64,000 nt of DNA. It comes from Pyrenochaeta sp. MPI-SDFR-AT-0127. Lineage: Eukaryota; Ascomycota; Dothideomycetes; Pleosporales; Cucurbitariaceae. Below are positions 31,043 to 43,178 of this stretch, piece after piece. Numbering within the stretch: position 1 is the first letter of the stretch; every line of letters starts with the position of its first letter. The translations under genes were made by a program, and so were the position numbers. Location of the stretch: positions 62,001 to 126,000 of the forward strand of contig JAGTJM010000003.1 of the NCBI GenBank assembly GCA_020747015.1. Direction: 5' to 3'. The notes beneath the pieces were generated by a model. The model did no database searches, had not been told where the DNA came from, and saw nothing but the letters and a program-made list of their open reading frames with translations.

Positions 31043-32778
31043 ATGACTTTTCCATACCAGTGTCTGGTTGCTCGAAGTGCATCTAACAAAGGCTCGAATG
31101 AATGGACTGTCTTTGGTGCAAGTGGCTCAAGAATTTGCGCACTGTCTAGCAAGGGAGCCACCTCCACATGGCCGGAACACAATGCCTGCAAAAGAGTGAG
31201 TGGTTATCAAGAACCTCGCAACTCGAACATGCCTTCCGTTGCACCAATTCGGCGTGAAGAGTTTTGGCTCGTAGCTGATGAAAACAGGACGAACAATCAG
31301 ACGCCGATTGTGGGGAACCACCAGGGAAACGGATCAAACTGGATAACCCGCCAAAGCCACAGGCGAACTTTTCCAATCTGACTTTATCCAATGATGGAAA
31401 CTATTTGATTGGAGTGACTGGAGAAGACAAATGCATACGAGTCTTTCAGATTGATTCTCAAGGTCGTTTAGAGCAACTTAGCGAAAGGTAAACTCTCCCG
31501 AACAATTAGTCATTGTGCATCCTAACGTTGGAAAGATGCCTATCAAGACGACCCTGCTCGATCACCCTTACGGCAGATGATTTGACTATTCTCTGCGCCG
31601 ATAAGTTTGGAGATGTATACGCTCTGCCACTACTCCTATCAATAGAATGCGAGCGGCCTGTAACCCTTATGGATGAGTCACCTGGGCCGAAGGATTATGT
31701 GCCCGCGGCAACAGCCCTCACAGTTCACTCTGGAAGAAACAGAAAGACTCTTGAGGAGCAACTCAAGCAGAGTGCCAAGGGAGTACCAAAGTCTAAAGAG
31801 CCTATGAAGTTCAGACACGAGCTTCTTCTCGGGCATGTGTCTATGCTAACAGACATTGCCTATGCAAAGGTGAATTCCCGCGGTTATGTCATTACAGCAG
31901 ATCGAGATGAGCATATCCGAATCTCGAGAGGACCACCACAAGCCCATATTATCGAAGGATTCTGCTTTGGGCACGAGGCATTTGTGAGCAAATTGTGCTT
32001 GACGCAATCTGGGTATCTTGTTTCTGGAGGCGGAGATGACCACTTATTCGTATGGGAATGGCAAACTTGCCGCATGATCGAAAAGCTGCCCATAAAGGAT
32101 ATCGTTTTGAACCACCTCAGGTCCCGTACAGATATCAACTTTGTGATGACAAATGAGGCAAGCTTCAGAATTGCAATCTCAGGAATATGGAACACACCAG
32201 GCAATAGTTCAGAGGTAAGCATCACGAGAAATCATTGTCCAACAATCACTCATGACTACCAGGCAAACGAGATCCTTGTAGCATGCGAAGGCGTTCCCGC
32301 ACTTTTCGGTTTCAAGGTAGGAACGTCTGCAGCGAGGGGAGATGTAATCCCACTGGATGGTAATGCTCTCGGCGTCGCATTTCTCCAGACGACGGGAGCT
32401 GCAAGTATCATCGCGGTTGCTATCGACAACGTCCACAAGGCTGGCTCGACGACTGCAGTCCGAGATGATGAGGTAAGTAGCCTAAGGTTTCTTCATCCCG
32501 ATTGGTGCTAACAGCTTCAGGGCGTGTCTCGGATGCAGTGTTTCTCCAAGCTCGGAAGCGGTGAATGGAGAGAGGATGCGAGCGCACATGGGACTCTGGC
32601 GTGGTTTGAGAGCCAGGGAGTGGAAGGCCAAAGAGAGGGAGAGGGTGAGAATTGTGGAGACGCCACTGAGAACAAGCGCGGCAACGGAGCCGGCCAAGGG
32701 TCGGCAGATGAGAAAGCCGTTCGAGACATTCTCTACAATGTCGAAAATCTCAGGAAGCGTCCAGGCGCTGAAGATTAG
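31043..32778 (+). CDS. TRM82: tRNA (guanine-N7)-methyltransferase non-catalytic subunit Trm82
   Basis: WD40 partner of Trm8; the complex makes m7G46 in tRNA. Exons are 31043-31195, 31288-31487, 31536-32214, 32263-32472 and 32521-32778, with introns of 92, 48, 48, 48 and 48 bases; the product is 499 residues. The start MTFPYQCLV is the usual Trm82 beginning. WD-type blades include LTLSNDGNYLIGVTGEDKC, ADDLTILCADKFGDVYALPL (a strong Trm82 signature), and YLVSGGGDDHLFVWEW. A hydrophilic insert is seen early (PGKRIKLDNPPKPQ). The intron at 32215-32262 has no stop and a length divisible by three, so its retention would insert 16 residues. A CAG at 32512-32514 is an alternative acceptor for the last intron, but it lies within the branch sequence. 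Confidence 0.93.
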
Positions 32779-33704
32779 GTAGTGCTGCAGCAAGACAACA
32801 AGTCGAGTAGCGACAACGCAAGGTCCCGTGAAATGACGCGTGCTGTGAGGCTCCAGAACTAGCAGCAAATGTAAGCATGGAGAGTTGTTCAGCTAAGCAG
32901 GCAGGTTTCCGGACGCAGTGGCAGTAAATGGCAATTTTGACCACTTGTCCGCGGCTAACGAGTCGGTAGCGGCATAGAATTTGTGTCAGTGTCTATGCCA
33001 AAGCTCGTGCGAAGTCCGAGGGTACAAGAGTCTAGTACTGCTGTGATTTCTAAGAGACCACAGGGATCATCACGTAGACCGACCGGCGCCGATGGCGTAC
33101 CTAGGTTGCAAAACATGGGCCATTTTTTCTTGAATGCAAAACCAACACTTTCTGGTATATACAGCGCTTTCAATCGAGGTATGTTTCGTCTCTTTGAACA
33201 TCTTTGTACACTATCCGCCGCATTGGGTAGCGTCGATATTAATTCTTCTCAGATTTGAGCACGATTTGCGCGCGCGCACACCCCTCCCTCGCCGTCATTC
33301 ACAGATTATCACGGAATCTCCGAGGCGACCTCCAGCACTGCCCACGTTCGATATTTGCCAGTCGCTGAAGCATCACCAACGCATTCTAGCGCCTTCTGCG
33401 TCACTTAATTTCTCGTCTTAAGGCACCCTTTTGCGCTGTTGAGGACCGGGTATCACAACTCCGCATCCCACTTCCCACATCCCCATCCCGCACGCCCGCG
33501 GCCAGACCAGATCCACACGCCAGACCCACACACGTCGCCAAAGTGTTCGCCTCAATCTTTCGAAGGGCGTCCTCTTCCCGATACGTATCCTTTTTCTCGG
33601 TGCCTATTGCAGCTGCAGCATCGCATAACCAGCACGTATCGCCCGTTGCCGGGTTTTCCTCCGCTTCCAGTTCGACAGCAACGCCAAAACTAGATTCGCG
33701 GAAG
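32779..33704. other. Intergenic: TRM82 3' region and TRR1 promoter/leader
   Basis: These 926 bases lie between tandem plus-strand genes. The right half (33260-33700) is pyrimidine- and CA-rich, like a fungal 5' leader. I see no conserved gene. Confidence 0.5.
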
Positions 33705-35057
33705 ATGCATTCAAGGGTAGTCAGTAAGTTGCGCAAGGGCTCATGTCGCTGAAGCGTGGCTAACAGTTTTCGTAGTCATTGGGTAGGTTTTCAACGCGTC
33801 TTGTACCAGCCCCGCCAATGACGGAGCGTGACTTTTTTTTGCGTGTATACTAACGACCGTAGCTCAGGGCCAGCTGGTCACACCGCAGCCATCTATGCGG
33901 CGAGAGCCGATTTAAAGCGTAAGTCGCTTTCGATCATACGTTTGAACAGCCGTTCTGACAAGCACAGCCGTAATGTACGAAGGCTTCCTTGCACTCGGCA
34001 TCGCAGCAGGTGGTCAATTGACCACCACGGATGAAGTAGAGAACTTTCCAGGTTTCTCCAAGATTCAGGGTGGAAAGCTCATGGTAAGTCCTCTGAAGGT
34101 CTCCTTCTTCGAGCTTAGCTTATGGTGTATAGGAGCAAATGCGAGACCAATCCGAGGCCTGTGGCACCGAAATTATTTCCCAGACCGTCGCGAAAGTCGA
34201 CTTAAAAGCTCGCCCCTTCAAATACTGGCTACACCCTATGGGCGATGATGAGGAGATCGAAGAGGAGGAGCACACAGCCGATTCTTTGATCATTGCAACA
34301 GGCGCAAAGGCCAGGAGATTGGATCTGCCAGGAGAGACCAAGTATTGGGGTAACGGCGTCTCCGCATGCGCAGTTTGCGATGGTTCTCTACCCATGTTCA
34401 GGGACCAGCCACTGGTCGTCATTGGAGGCGGCGATTCCGCGGTTGAAGAAGCGCTATACCTCACAAAGAAGGCAAAGAAGGTTACCGTACTCGTGCGAAG
34501 AGACAAGCTGCGAGCGAGCAGGACGAACGCCCGACGATTGACTACACATCCAAAGATCGAGATTATGTATAACACTAGCGCAAGCGAGATCAAGGGTGAA
34601 GACAAGAAGAATGGCCTGATGACGCAGTTGATCGTCAAGAACAATGTCACTAAAGAAGAGCAAACCATCGAAGCGAAGGGCTTGTTTTACGCTGTTGGCC
34701 ACGACCCTGCGACCGAGCTGTTCAAAGGACAGCTCGACATGGACGAAGACGGTTATTTGATCACCAAGCCTGGAGAAGGACTTACTAGTGTGGAGGGAGT
34801 CTTCGCGGCTGGCGATGTGCAAGATAAGCGATACCGACAGGCCATCACTAGTGCAGGTAAGCGATACTTCTGCTTCAGCTATAGACCCTCAACTCACTAC
34901 TGAATCAGGATCTGGTTGTATTGCCGCCCTTGAGGCTGAGAAGTGGCTTGCTGAGAAGGACGACAACGTGACAAACGAACTCGAAACGGAGACCCAGGCC
35001 GAAAAGTCGCAGACCAATGGCATTGTACCCGAGTATCGCTCCAATCCTCTCTTGTGA
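33705..35057 (+). CDS. TRR1: Thioredoxin reductase (NADPH), with a 7-base exon
   Basis: Cytosolic low-molecular-weight flavoenzyme that reduces thioredoxin with NADPH. Exons are 33705-33723, 33776-33782, 33863-33918, 33968-34083, 34133-34856 and 34909-35057; the product is 356 residues. The second exon is only TCATTGG; together with its neighbours it encodes IIGSGPAGHTAA, the FAD dinucleotide-binding motif, so it must be spliced in. The redox pair is Cys145 and Cys148 (SACAVCDGSLP), and the NADP fold is VVIGGGDSAVEEALYL. The second FAD region is EGVFAAGDVQDKRYRQAITSAGSG. The C-terminal extension (...VPEYRSNPLL) is polar and acidic. A small acidic insertion (DDEEIEEEEH) lies before the redox pair. 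Confidence 0.95.
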
Positions 35058-35680
35058 ATAGCGTTGTTGCCATCTCTCGCTCGCCTATAAATGTCGGAAT
35101 AGTGGCATCTCCTTCCCATCGACATCGTTAGCATCAAAGTTACAGTTGGACTCTCTTTGGTATACCTCGGATCATCATAAGGGCTTTGCATTGTATAGCG
35201 GCTTGTCTACTCGACAGAAGAGCAGCAATAGACAGTGGAGCAGGGCTTGTTACTTTTTCTGTTGGCTAGAGCTCTTCCAGTTGTATGCTCGCCAATTTGG
35301 GCATGTCACATGGTATAGATTTGAGCTTGGCTTTGGCTGTTTTCAAGGTTAGAAATAGCAAATAATTGGCAATCAAAGATGTTTGAGGAAAATGTTTGAT
35401 TTCATGTTCACTTGCAGTGACTTGAGACATGCCAGGGTGTAGTAACAAGAGAATCCTTACGTCTCAATGAAATTATGTCATTCTGAATATGGCCACATGA
35501 CCACTCACATCATCGCGCACCTCATGACGTGCATCTTCGAAGAAGCACATGTTGGGGAGCATGAAGAATGAACCAAACGGTGAACAGGCGATGTCACATC
35601 GCTCGTAGATATCGATCGCTCCTGAACTGGCATCTGGGTGGGATGATACGCAAGGTAGATAGCACCTATGTCGATGAGTA
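35058..35680. other. Convergent intergenic region
   Basis: These are the 3' flanks of TRR1 (plus) and the small unknown gene ending at 35681 (minus). An open frame at 35473-35691 (minus) is not supported by splicing or domains. Confidence 0.5.
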
Positions 35681-36347
35681 TCAGGCATCAAAGCCGTTGG
35701 CCTTGAGTAGGTTCAGCGCACTCTCGAAGGCCTTCACTACATTGATGTCTAGTGGGAATTAGCCGTAAAACATGAAAACATGATCAAGAGCGGGAGGTTA
35801 TGTACAGTGATTTCTAGTCCTCTCAAGCTTCTCCTCCGAGTTCTGAACATAAGTCATACGAGTTCGAAGCCTTAGATGACGTGAGCTAGAGCACGTGAGT
35901 TTATAGGTAGGAAGCAGATGTACCGTGAGTATGTTCGACCAGTCTCACGATCATGACCAGAGCTCGCCCAGATACGGAAGTACTGCATTCGGTGTTAGTG
36001 GTAAGCACTGCATAGGCGAGTGTCTATAGTAGTACGGTCATTAGACTCTCCCATTCCTTGAGTAGTTCTGTCTCCTGACCTTGGCACTTGTTCACTGCCT
36101 CGTGATAGCGCTCATGCAGGTCGTCCCAGTCAAAGTCAACGATTCGTTCTGATGGCCCAGAGTTCTCTTCTTCCTCAAAACTGGCACTAACCTGCTCATC
36201 CGAATCATACGGAATCGGCTGAGCGGAAGGTGGCCGTTCTGTTTCGTCAGAGCTCACCCGTCTCAATGGTGGTCCTGAAGCTCCAGCGTCTTGAGCAACA
36301 GGCGGTTCAGATTTGACGGCGAGACCGTTGTCCATTGGAAGCGACAC
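35681..36347 (-). CDS. Conserved unknown fungal protein, four exons
   Basis: Not recognised as a named family. Exons are 36347-36036, 35982-35924, 35870-35806 and 35748-35681; introns are 53, 53 and 57 bases, all GT-AG and in phase, giving 167 residues. The first 60 residues are disordered and acidic/Pro-rich (PLRRVSSDETERPPS, SFEEEENSGPSE). Then comes a compact helical region starting DFDWDDLHERYHEAVNKC and continuing through YFRIWASSGHDRETGR, MTYVQNSEEKLERTR and VVKAFESALNLLKANGF. The clean exon pattern and the heptad-like helices argue that it is real. A coiled-coil adaptor or complex subunit is possible, but this is a guess. It is divergent from ATG14. Confidence 0.75.
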
Positions 36348-36944
36348 ACAATAGCTTGCAAATATTGGACGTGATGAGCGTTTTATCTGCCCAGTCGGTG
36401 TGGGAAGAATGATTCAGATTCGAGATGCTCTTTGCTATTCATGCGTGATACTGTTTGGCGATGATCAGTATTGGGTGTGAGCAGAGTATCGGCGATACAC
36501 GGTAGACTCCTCCTACAACATGGAGGGTGCCAGCCGCACGAGCAAGCGTGTGAGAAAGGAAGAGGTTGTGGTTGATGATGGAGGCTAGAATGTTGACATC
36601 ACGTGCGATTGGCGCCATTCGTTTTCGTATGGAGCGGCATGACGTGGGAAAGTGCGTCTGACTCGCGCCTCGCGGTCCATGCCTCTGCTGCCTCAATCAC
36701 ACAGCTTAGGAGACTCCACTGACCGCTTCTTGGTATCTAAACGCTCTTCGTTTCTTGAACTTCTGAAACTAACATCATCAAGGAATAACACATTCGCTTG
36801 GCCATCCTGCTGGCTCATCCGTATGGATACATAAACACTTGCAAACCCCCGCGGCGAATCACACTCACCATGGTCTCGCGGTACCTCGCACGTCTTTACG
36901 GAACACCGGGAGGAGAAATCACCTAGCATACTCACACCCTCAAT
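36348..36944. promoter_or_regulatory. Divergent promoter region, unknown gene / ATG14
   Basis: There are 597 bases between divergent starts. Short open frames (36439-36696, 36693-36986) have no recognisable content. No specific elements are assigned. Confidence 0.45.
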
Positions 36945-38600
36945 ATGGAGTGCGACATCTGTGGAAAGACTGGCAAGTTGACGCACCCACTACACTGTAT
37001 AACATGCGCTCGCTCATACCTCGAACGACCCCGCATCGAACTCGCACGAACACTGATAGACCGGGATGTGGTTGAAAAGCATGTCAAAGCCATCATACAG
37101 GGCTCGGAAGACAAAGCGATTCAGCACGTCTCTCTGACTGACTCTAAAGGCGGTCTTCTCGTCGACCGGCATGAGTGTACGAATAATCTGAACTGGCAGC
37201 GGACCAAAGCGGAGACAGAAGAGATCCAAGAACGGCTACAGCTCATTACAGAACAAGCAAAACACCTTCGAGGACAGATGGATTCTACAAGAAAGCAAAT
37301 TGAAGCAAAACGAGCCATAAACGCACAGCAGAAGTCTGACCTCTCCTCTGCTACCTACGGCATCTCATCACGACGAGCAAACGAGCTGGACAAGGTTCAG
37401 CAGAACGTCAAGCGTTTGGACTACAAATCAGATAAGATGCATCACGATACCATGGAGCTGCGCATGCAGCTTTGTACGACTGCTGCGAAACTTACAGGGT
37501 TGAAGCTGAACAGACGCAAGACAAAGGATGGAGGCATCAAGGAGGTCTTCTACATTGGGCCAGGCACACGTCTTCGAATATGGGACTTGAGAGACCTGAA
37601 CGGTGAGAACGGCAACTCTCTAGTATGCTAGCTCTAGGCTAACTTGTACTTAGATGCTCCGCCTGACGGTCTCTCCGCATCCTTGGTCGCGATAGCTCAG
37701 CTCCTTGTCCGAGTCGCCGCTTATTTGGGCATCCGCCTTCCTGCCGAGATTACACTTCCTCATAATGACTATCCACAACCTACAATATTCAGCCCAGCCT
37801 CCTCGTATCAGGGCAAGAAGGTGCCTTTTCCAGGTTCCACCCCTTCACATTCGTCAAGTACGAGTCCTGAAGCGTCGCGCTTGCTCGATCCACGGGTGCA
37901 TTTACCAAAGCCTCGCACATTGTTCATCGATCGTCCATTGGGACATCTGTCGGCCGAAGATCCGCCAGCCTATTCGTCCTTCATCGAAGGCATCTCTCTA
38001 CTCGCCTACAATGTTGCCTGGTTGTGCCGGACTCAAGGTATGAAGGAGAGCTTCAAGCACTGGGCTGATATCTGCCCCATGGGTCGCAACTTGCATCGGC
38101 TATTGATCGCACAGGAATCGTATCTTCCTCAGCGCCTCGAAAACCCACTCGACAAAGACATGACAGCAACAAAATCTTCAAAGCTGGCTTTTCGTAAGAC
38201 GCATGTTGGCTTTGGACAGCTATCACATGCCACGTCGCATTCATTTATAAACATGGCCGAGAACGCGCAGTATCTCAGTGGCTGGAGCTTATCCCCTACT
38301 AAGATTGTCGATGAGCTGAAAGCATACCTACTTGCCGAACAACAGGCGCAAGAGTGGGATGTGCTAAACCAAAAGGAATGGGAAGACATGGAAAACTTGA
38401 TAGCAGAAGACCCCGTGCTCGTCGGAGAGAAGCGGCACGGGAACGCAGGTGTAGAGGACGGGCGCGGCCTTCTCTCTTCAAGGACGAAGAATGGAAAGTC
38501 ATCGCCGTCACAGGGGGCTGATGGCTCTGAGGGAGAGCAAATGGAGCGGAAGAGAGGAACGAGTGGGTGGATGAAGCTTAAGAGCAGGCCGGAGGAGTGA
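36945..38600 (+). CDS. ATG14: Autophagy PI3-kinase subunit Atg14 (Atg14/UVRAG family)
   Basis: Likely subunit of the Vps34 PI3-kinase complex I that directs it to the phagophore. Exons are 36945-37602 and 37654-38600 (intron 51 bases); the product is 534 residues. The N-terminus has paired cysteines (CDICGKTGKLTHPLHCITC), the Atg14 hallmark absent from Vps38/UVRAG, followed by RPRIELARTLIDRD. A long coiled coil (about residues 75-200) comes next, then the conserved FYIGPGTRLRIWDLRDLNG and a globular Atg14/UVRAG domain (LVAIAQLLVRVAAYLGIRLPAEI, ISLLAYNVAWLC). The C-terminal 60 residues are polar and likely disordered. Vps38 is the main alternative but the cysteine pairs favour Atg14. Confidence 0.82.
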
Positions 38601-39327
38601 GCATAGCATACTGATTGGAATGATAGCCGAGCAGGATAGATACCCAATTGCAGATAGCAGTTTTGCGCGTCCAGACAGAAAGTTCCATGGTTGGTAGCAT
38701 GGCGAAATGCAAGCCCTCGTACTCCAAGATGACATGTCGCCCGTTGTTTCGAGAAGCGTCTTACTCCTTACGTATCTCCAACCTCCATGCAGCCTCTGGC
38801 GCGATGGACCTTCTTCAAGTGGTGCCACCCGCCGCCGATATGTAATCCGGCCAAGGCCGTTGCAATGCGCCTCGGGGAATTGTATGACACCATCCGCGCT
38901 AATCCCTAGACTCGAGCACATCACGAAACCGACGCGCCGTGCGGCCGAGCTGCAGGTGCCCTCTGCTGCCCCATTGCCTGAGCCAAGACCGGCGTGAATA
39001 ATCTATTGCTGAGAAATGCCAGACTCTCGTCCGGCATCCCATCTCGTATATAAGGCGTCGTAGGAGTCACAATGGAATGCTCCGACCCACATCCGCAGAA
39101 CACACCAGTTCCGCCATATTGCGCCATCGTCCAAACAAAGCGCCCCGGAAGTCGACACCGCCCCCGGCAAACTTGCGCGAGAATAACTAGCTCAGAGAAC
39201 TGCGTCGACTCCATTGAGCCCTAACGCCTGCTCTCATCGACTCGGCCTGCACTCAATTTTGACCTGTACTTTCGTGCCGCTTGCTGCAACTCACTTGCAC
39301 CTTCCCTACAACTCTCCGGCTATCGTC
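38601..39327. other. Intergenic: ATG14 3' region and CYS3 promoter
   Basis: These 727 bases lie between tandem plus-strand genes. Nothing recognisable; the open frames here lack domain features. Confidence 0.5.
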
Positions 39328-40689
39328 ATGACGCTGCCCGAGCACCCGATCGACACCCCGCCTCGCGCGCCCTCACCCGTTCATGGCTTCGGTACTCTTG
39401 CTGTTCATGCTGGAAGCCCTCATGATCCTGTAACCGGGGCCGTGATTGAGGCTGTACGTGTCTTCTGCACAAATCTCATGTCAATTGCTGATTCGCCTAG
39501 ATTTCTTTGTCAACCACGTTTGCACAAACCAGCGTCGGCAAGCCAGTCGGCGAGTACGAATACGCTCGTTCCTCGAATCCAAACCGGTGCGTGTTGCCCA
39601 TGACACCCCCGCGGAAAGCCCCTTTGACGCTAATTTGACTTCAGAGACAATTTTGAGCGTGCAGTTGCCGCCCTCGAGCATGCTCGCTATGCTCTGGCAT
39701 TCAGTTCCGGTTCTGCTACCACTGCCAATATTCTCCAATCACTCGCCGCTGGATCTCACGTTGTATCGGTCTCGGATGTCTACGGTGGAACGCACCGCTA
39801 CTTCACAAAGGTAGCGCTCACACACGACGTCAAGGTCACATTCAGCCCCAGTATCGAGATTGACATTGCTGAGCTTATTCGGCCGGAGACGAAGCTCATT
39901 TGGATCGAGTCGCCCTCAAATCCTACACTAACTCTCGTTGACATTCGGAAGGTCGCAACGATTGCGCACCAGCACGGCATCATGGTGGTTGTGGACAATA
40001 CCTTCATGTCCCCTTACGTCCAGAATCCTCTCGACCACGGTGCAGACATTGTCGTTCACTCTGTCACAAAGTATATCAATGGCCACTCAGATGTTGTCAT
40101 GGGTGCCGCGGCCTTCAACTCCCCTGAACTTTTTGACCGTTTGTCCTTCCTACAGAACGCCATTGGCGCTGTGCCGTCAGCTTTCGACTGCTGGCTCGCC
40201 CACCGTGGCCTCAAGACTCTACACCTCCGTGCTCGTGAAGCGACCAAGAACGCTACAGGTGTCGCTGAAGCGCTCGAGGCATCGTCACACGTCATCTCTG
40301 TTAACTACCCAGGCCTTGCTTCACACGCTCAGCGTGATATCGCGATTAAGCAGCATCGCGATGGTATGGGTGGTGGTATGCTTTCTTTTCGCATCCAGGG
40401 CGGTCATGAAGCCGCTGAGCGGTTCTGCCAGGCGACTAAAATCTTCACACTGGCCGAGTCACTGGGCGGCGTGGAGTCTCTCGTTGAGGTGCCCAGCGCC
40501 ATGACTCACGGTGGTATTCCAAAGGAGCAGCGTGAGGCAGCTGGCGTCTTCGATGATCTAGTTCGCATTAGCTGCGGTGTCGAAGATGAGGCTGATCTGG
40601 TGACCGACGTACTTCAGGCTCTTGAGAAGGCAGTCGTTGGTCCCAAAATTAAGAATGGATTGGCCTCCAATGGTAATGTTCGTGCCTAG
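39328..40689 (+). CDS. CYS3: Cystathionine gamma-lyase (PLP-dependent)
   Basis: Cleaves cystathionine to cysteine, 2-oxobutyrate and ammonia in the reverse transsulfuration pathway. Exons are 39328-39453, 39501-39586 and 39645-40689 (introns 47 and 58 bases); the product is 418 residues. The Cys/Met-metabolism fold is clear: GFGTLAVHAGSPHDPVTG at the N-terminus, YEYARSSNPNR, phosphate-loop SSGSATTANIL, and the PLP lysine in HSVTKYINGHSDVVMG. The tail has the substrate-carboxylate region SLGGVESLVEVPSAMTHGGIP and the helix VRISCGVEDEADLVTDV. Cystathionine beta-lyase and gamma-synthase share the fold; length and N-terminal sequence favour the gamma-lyase. Confidence 0.92.
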
Positions 40690-41758
40690 AAGCATCCGAT
40701 GTTACAGTTCTCGCTTCTTTTACGGCTCTCAAAAGCATGTTAATGATCACACACGTGGTTAGAATTGGCGTTTTGGTGCGTTTCACGACCTAATGACGAA
40801 AATACGAACAAGGCTATGATGGGGGAGCAATGTAATCTCGCATAACGAGCAATAAGATACCAAATGCATATTTCTTTTAACAATTTGCCAATTCACATCT
40901 ATACGCGAATATTATGTTATCTGCGAGAACTAAATTGTGTAAGTAGAGCTTTCTGTAAATCGCCTTGTTTGTACCGATTTTTGGATCCACTGATGAAGTT
41001 GTAAAACAAGTGGCAAGGTTTCACAAGATGGGACCACAAACATACCTTGTGTTTACAAATATTCCTCTTGAGATTATCTCCTAGGAACAAATGTACTGCT
41101 CAACCTCTATTTGAAAGGAGGCGAATCAGTTTCGACGAGTAGTGCCACAGATGGCTTTGCTGTACAGGTATTAAAAAGCAGGGGAAAGAGAAAATGGCAT
41201 AGAGGGAAGTTTTCCTTGGTGACCGAGATCTAAGTGATCGAAATACAACAGGCATGCATGAATTTCCTTATGAAGAGCATTCAACGAGCAGGACAAGAGT
41301 TTGTCAAGCCTTTGCTTGTCAGCAGTCGACGATGCGTTCCAAAGGCAAAAAAGTGGAATCTGATGTTTTCGGGGAAGGGGCTAGATGGTTTGCCATATAC
41401 GAGCACCCTGGCCCTGTTTGAAAAGTTTGTAACGGTGAGATGAATACAAAGTTGAAAATGGTCCCTGGTGCGCGAAACAGAAGATATCATACAACATGAG
41501 ACAACTACCAATTTTCACACGGTTGATGCAGAGACCTACGACTGCGGCAATGTACACTAGGTGGTGCCAGTAAGCTCAGGAGAAGACCACTGGACAATCG
41601 TATTGTATCGCGGCACTTCCAAATTGCCATCTAGCCCACGTAAGATCAACCACAGAACTATTGCAAGGCTGAACAAGACCATAATGGTGAGGCAGGTGCC
41701 GAGAAAGCGTATCATCATAACTCATAGAGGCTCATAGCTCGATTTCAGTAACCATGGC
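40690..41758. other. Convergent intergenic region
   Basis: There is 1.07 kb between the ends of CYS3 (plus) and SEC20 (minus). It is AT-rich and holds no recognisable gene; open frames at 41234-41511 on both strands are unsupported. Confidence 0.5.
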
Positions 41759-43178
41759 TTATAGCTCATCCCTCTTCCTCCGCTGTCCACTACTTTCCTG
41801 GTCAACTGCCACACCCTGCGGTTGCGCTTGGGCTTGCTCATGCTTCTCGCTCTCTACGTTCTCTTCCCACATCTTCTTCTTCGGGTTCCTCGGCTTGTCA
41901 CTGTCCTTCAATACTGTGCCGTCACCCCTTCTAATCACCGTCTCCTCCTCTTGTGGCTGGTGTTCCTTGAGCTGTGGATGATCTGGGACCTCTTCTTGCT
42001 GTCTCTGCTGGCTTTGTTCCGCCATTCTTCCGATTTGTTGTGAGTAAGAATCTGGCGGACTGGGGTCGTCGCCGTGAATGTATCCGCGGCCTCCTCCGCC
42101 TACGCGGACGTAATGCTGTTGACCGTTGGGAGCAGTATCTCGTCGAGGAATTCCACCTGTTGCGCTGGGCTTGATGATAAGACTAGAGCTTGGCTGTGAA
42201 GAGGCTGCAAGACTCGATGCTGCTGACGATGACGCAGTGCCGATCGGGATGACTGCAAAGAGGATGCGAAAAACGAGCTTAAAAGGCCTTAAAACTACCC
42301 AGCTTATTGGACCGTATAACCACCGCCGAAATACAAGCCAGAGTACCGTCGTGATAAGGATGTAAAAAGTTGTCTCAAGATACCACGTATCACTCTTGGT
42401 ACTCTTCAAGAGTGTACTGACTAGAGTTTTACTATTTGCTAGCAACGAGTTGAGACCTGAATAGTTTTCACCCAAGTCGGCAAGCGCAGCTGTGCTTTGT
42501 TCCAATGTCTCTTGTGCAAACCGTGAGCGCGAGAGCTCGTTTTGCATCAACTGATGTGCTCGACGCAGAGCAAATGTGACGTCTGAGGAAGCTTGGGCGA
42601 CCACCTCGCCTTCTGAGAGGTTCTGGGCTTGCTTCCGCTGACGATAGGTGGAAGAAGGGGTCGAGGAGCCAGATTGCAGGTTCGAAAAGAGGAGTTCACG
42701 TTCCTTGAGCTTTGCGCGGTCGGCGTTGTGCTTGGCCGTCAGCTGGGCTTTACGAAATTGAGATCTTGATCTGTAGAGGTGAAGTTAATATACCATGGTA
42801 TCGTTCTCAGCAACCGTATGGCGAGACTCACGATCTCAGATCTTCTGTCAATCTCGCCAAAAGCACGGCAAGTCTACTCCTCTCACTGTCCCTAGTACTA
42901 TCTCTTCGCCTTCCAGCACTCACTCCCTGTAATGTAATATCCTCAACCTCTTGCCTGAGCAGCTCAAGTTCCTCTTCGATACTTTTCAAGCTCTCGTGTA
43001 TCTCAGCGCTCAATTCCAATCGCACATCACCCTCGTCAGAACTGCCGAGTGGCTGCGATCCAGGTTGAAAGTCAAGTTTTGCAAGTCTTTGAATAAGCTG
43101 ACCAACAGATCTGTTCGATTCGGAAAGTGTAGTCAGGTGGGCAGTAAGGGTTTGCGTGGTGGAGGGAAGTGGTGGCAT
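41759..43178 (-). CDS. SEC20: SNARE protein Sec20 with C-terminal RDEL
   Basis: ER t-SNARE for retrograde Golgi-to-ER vesicles. Exons are 43178-42832 and 42770-41759 (intron 61 bases); the product is 452 residues. The cytosolic N-terminus has coiled-coil segments (SAEIHESLKSIEEELELLRQ). A Sec20-type SNARE helix follows (SSDVTFALRRAHQLMQNELS ... LEQSTAALADLGENYSGL). A membrane anchor lies near residues 250-268 (TFYILITTVLWLVF). The remaining ~180 residues would be luminal: Ser-rich, then Gln/Glu/Lys-rich, ending KRDEL, a variant of the HDEL retrieval signal known at the end of yeast Sec20. MPPLPSTTQ is chosen as start; an in-frame Met at 43319 would overlap the divergent promoter. Confidence 0.92.
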
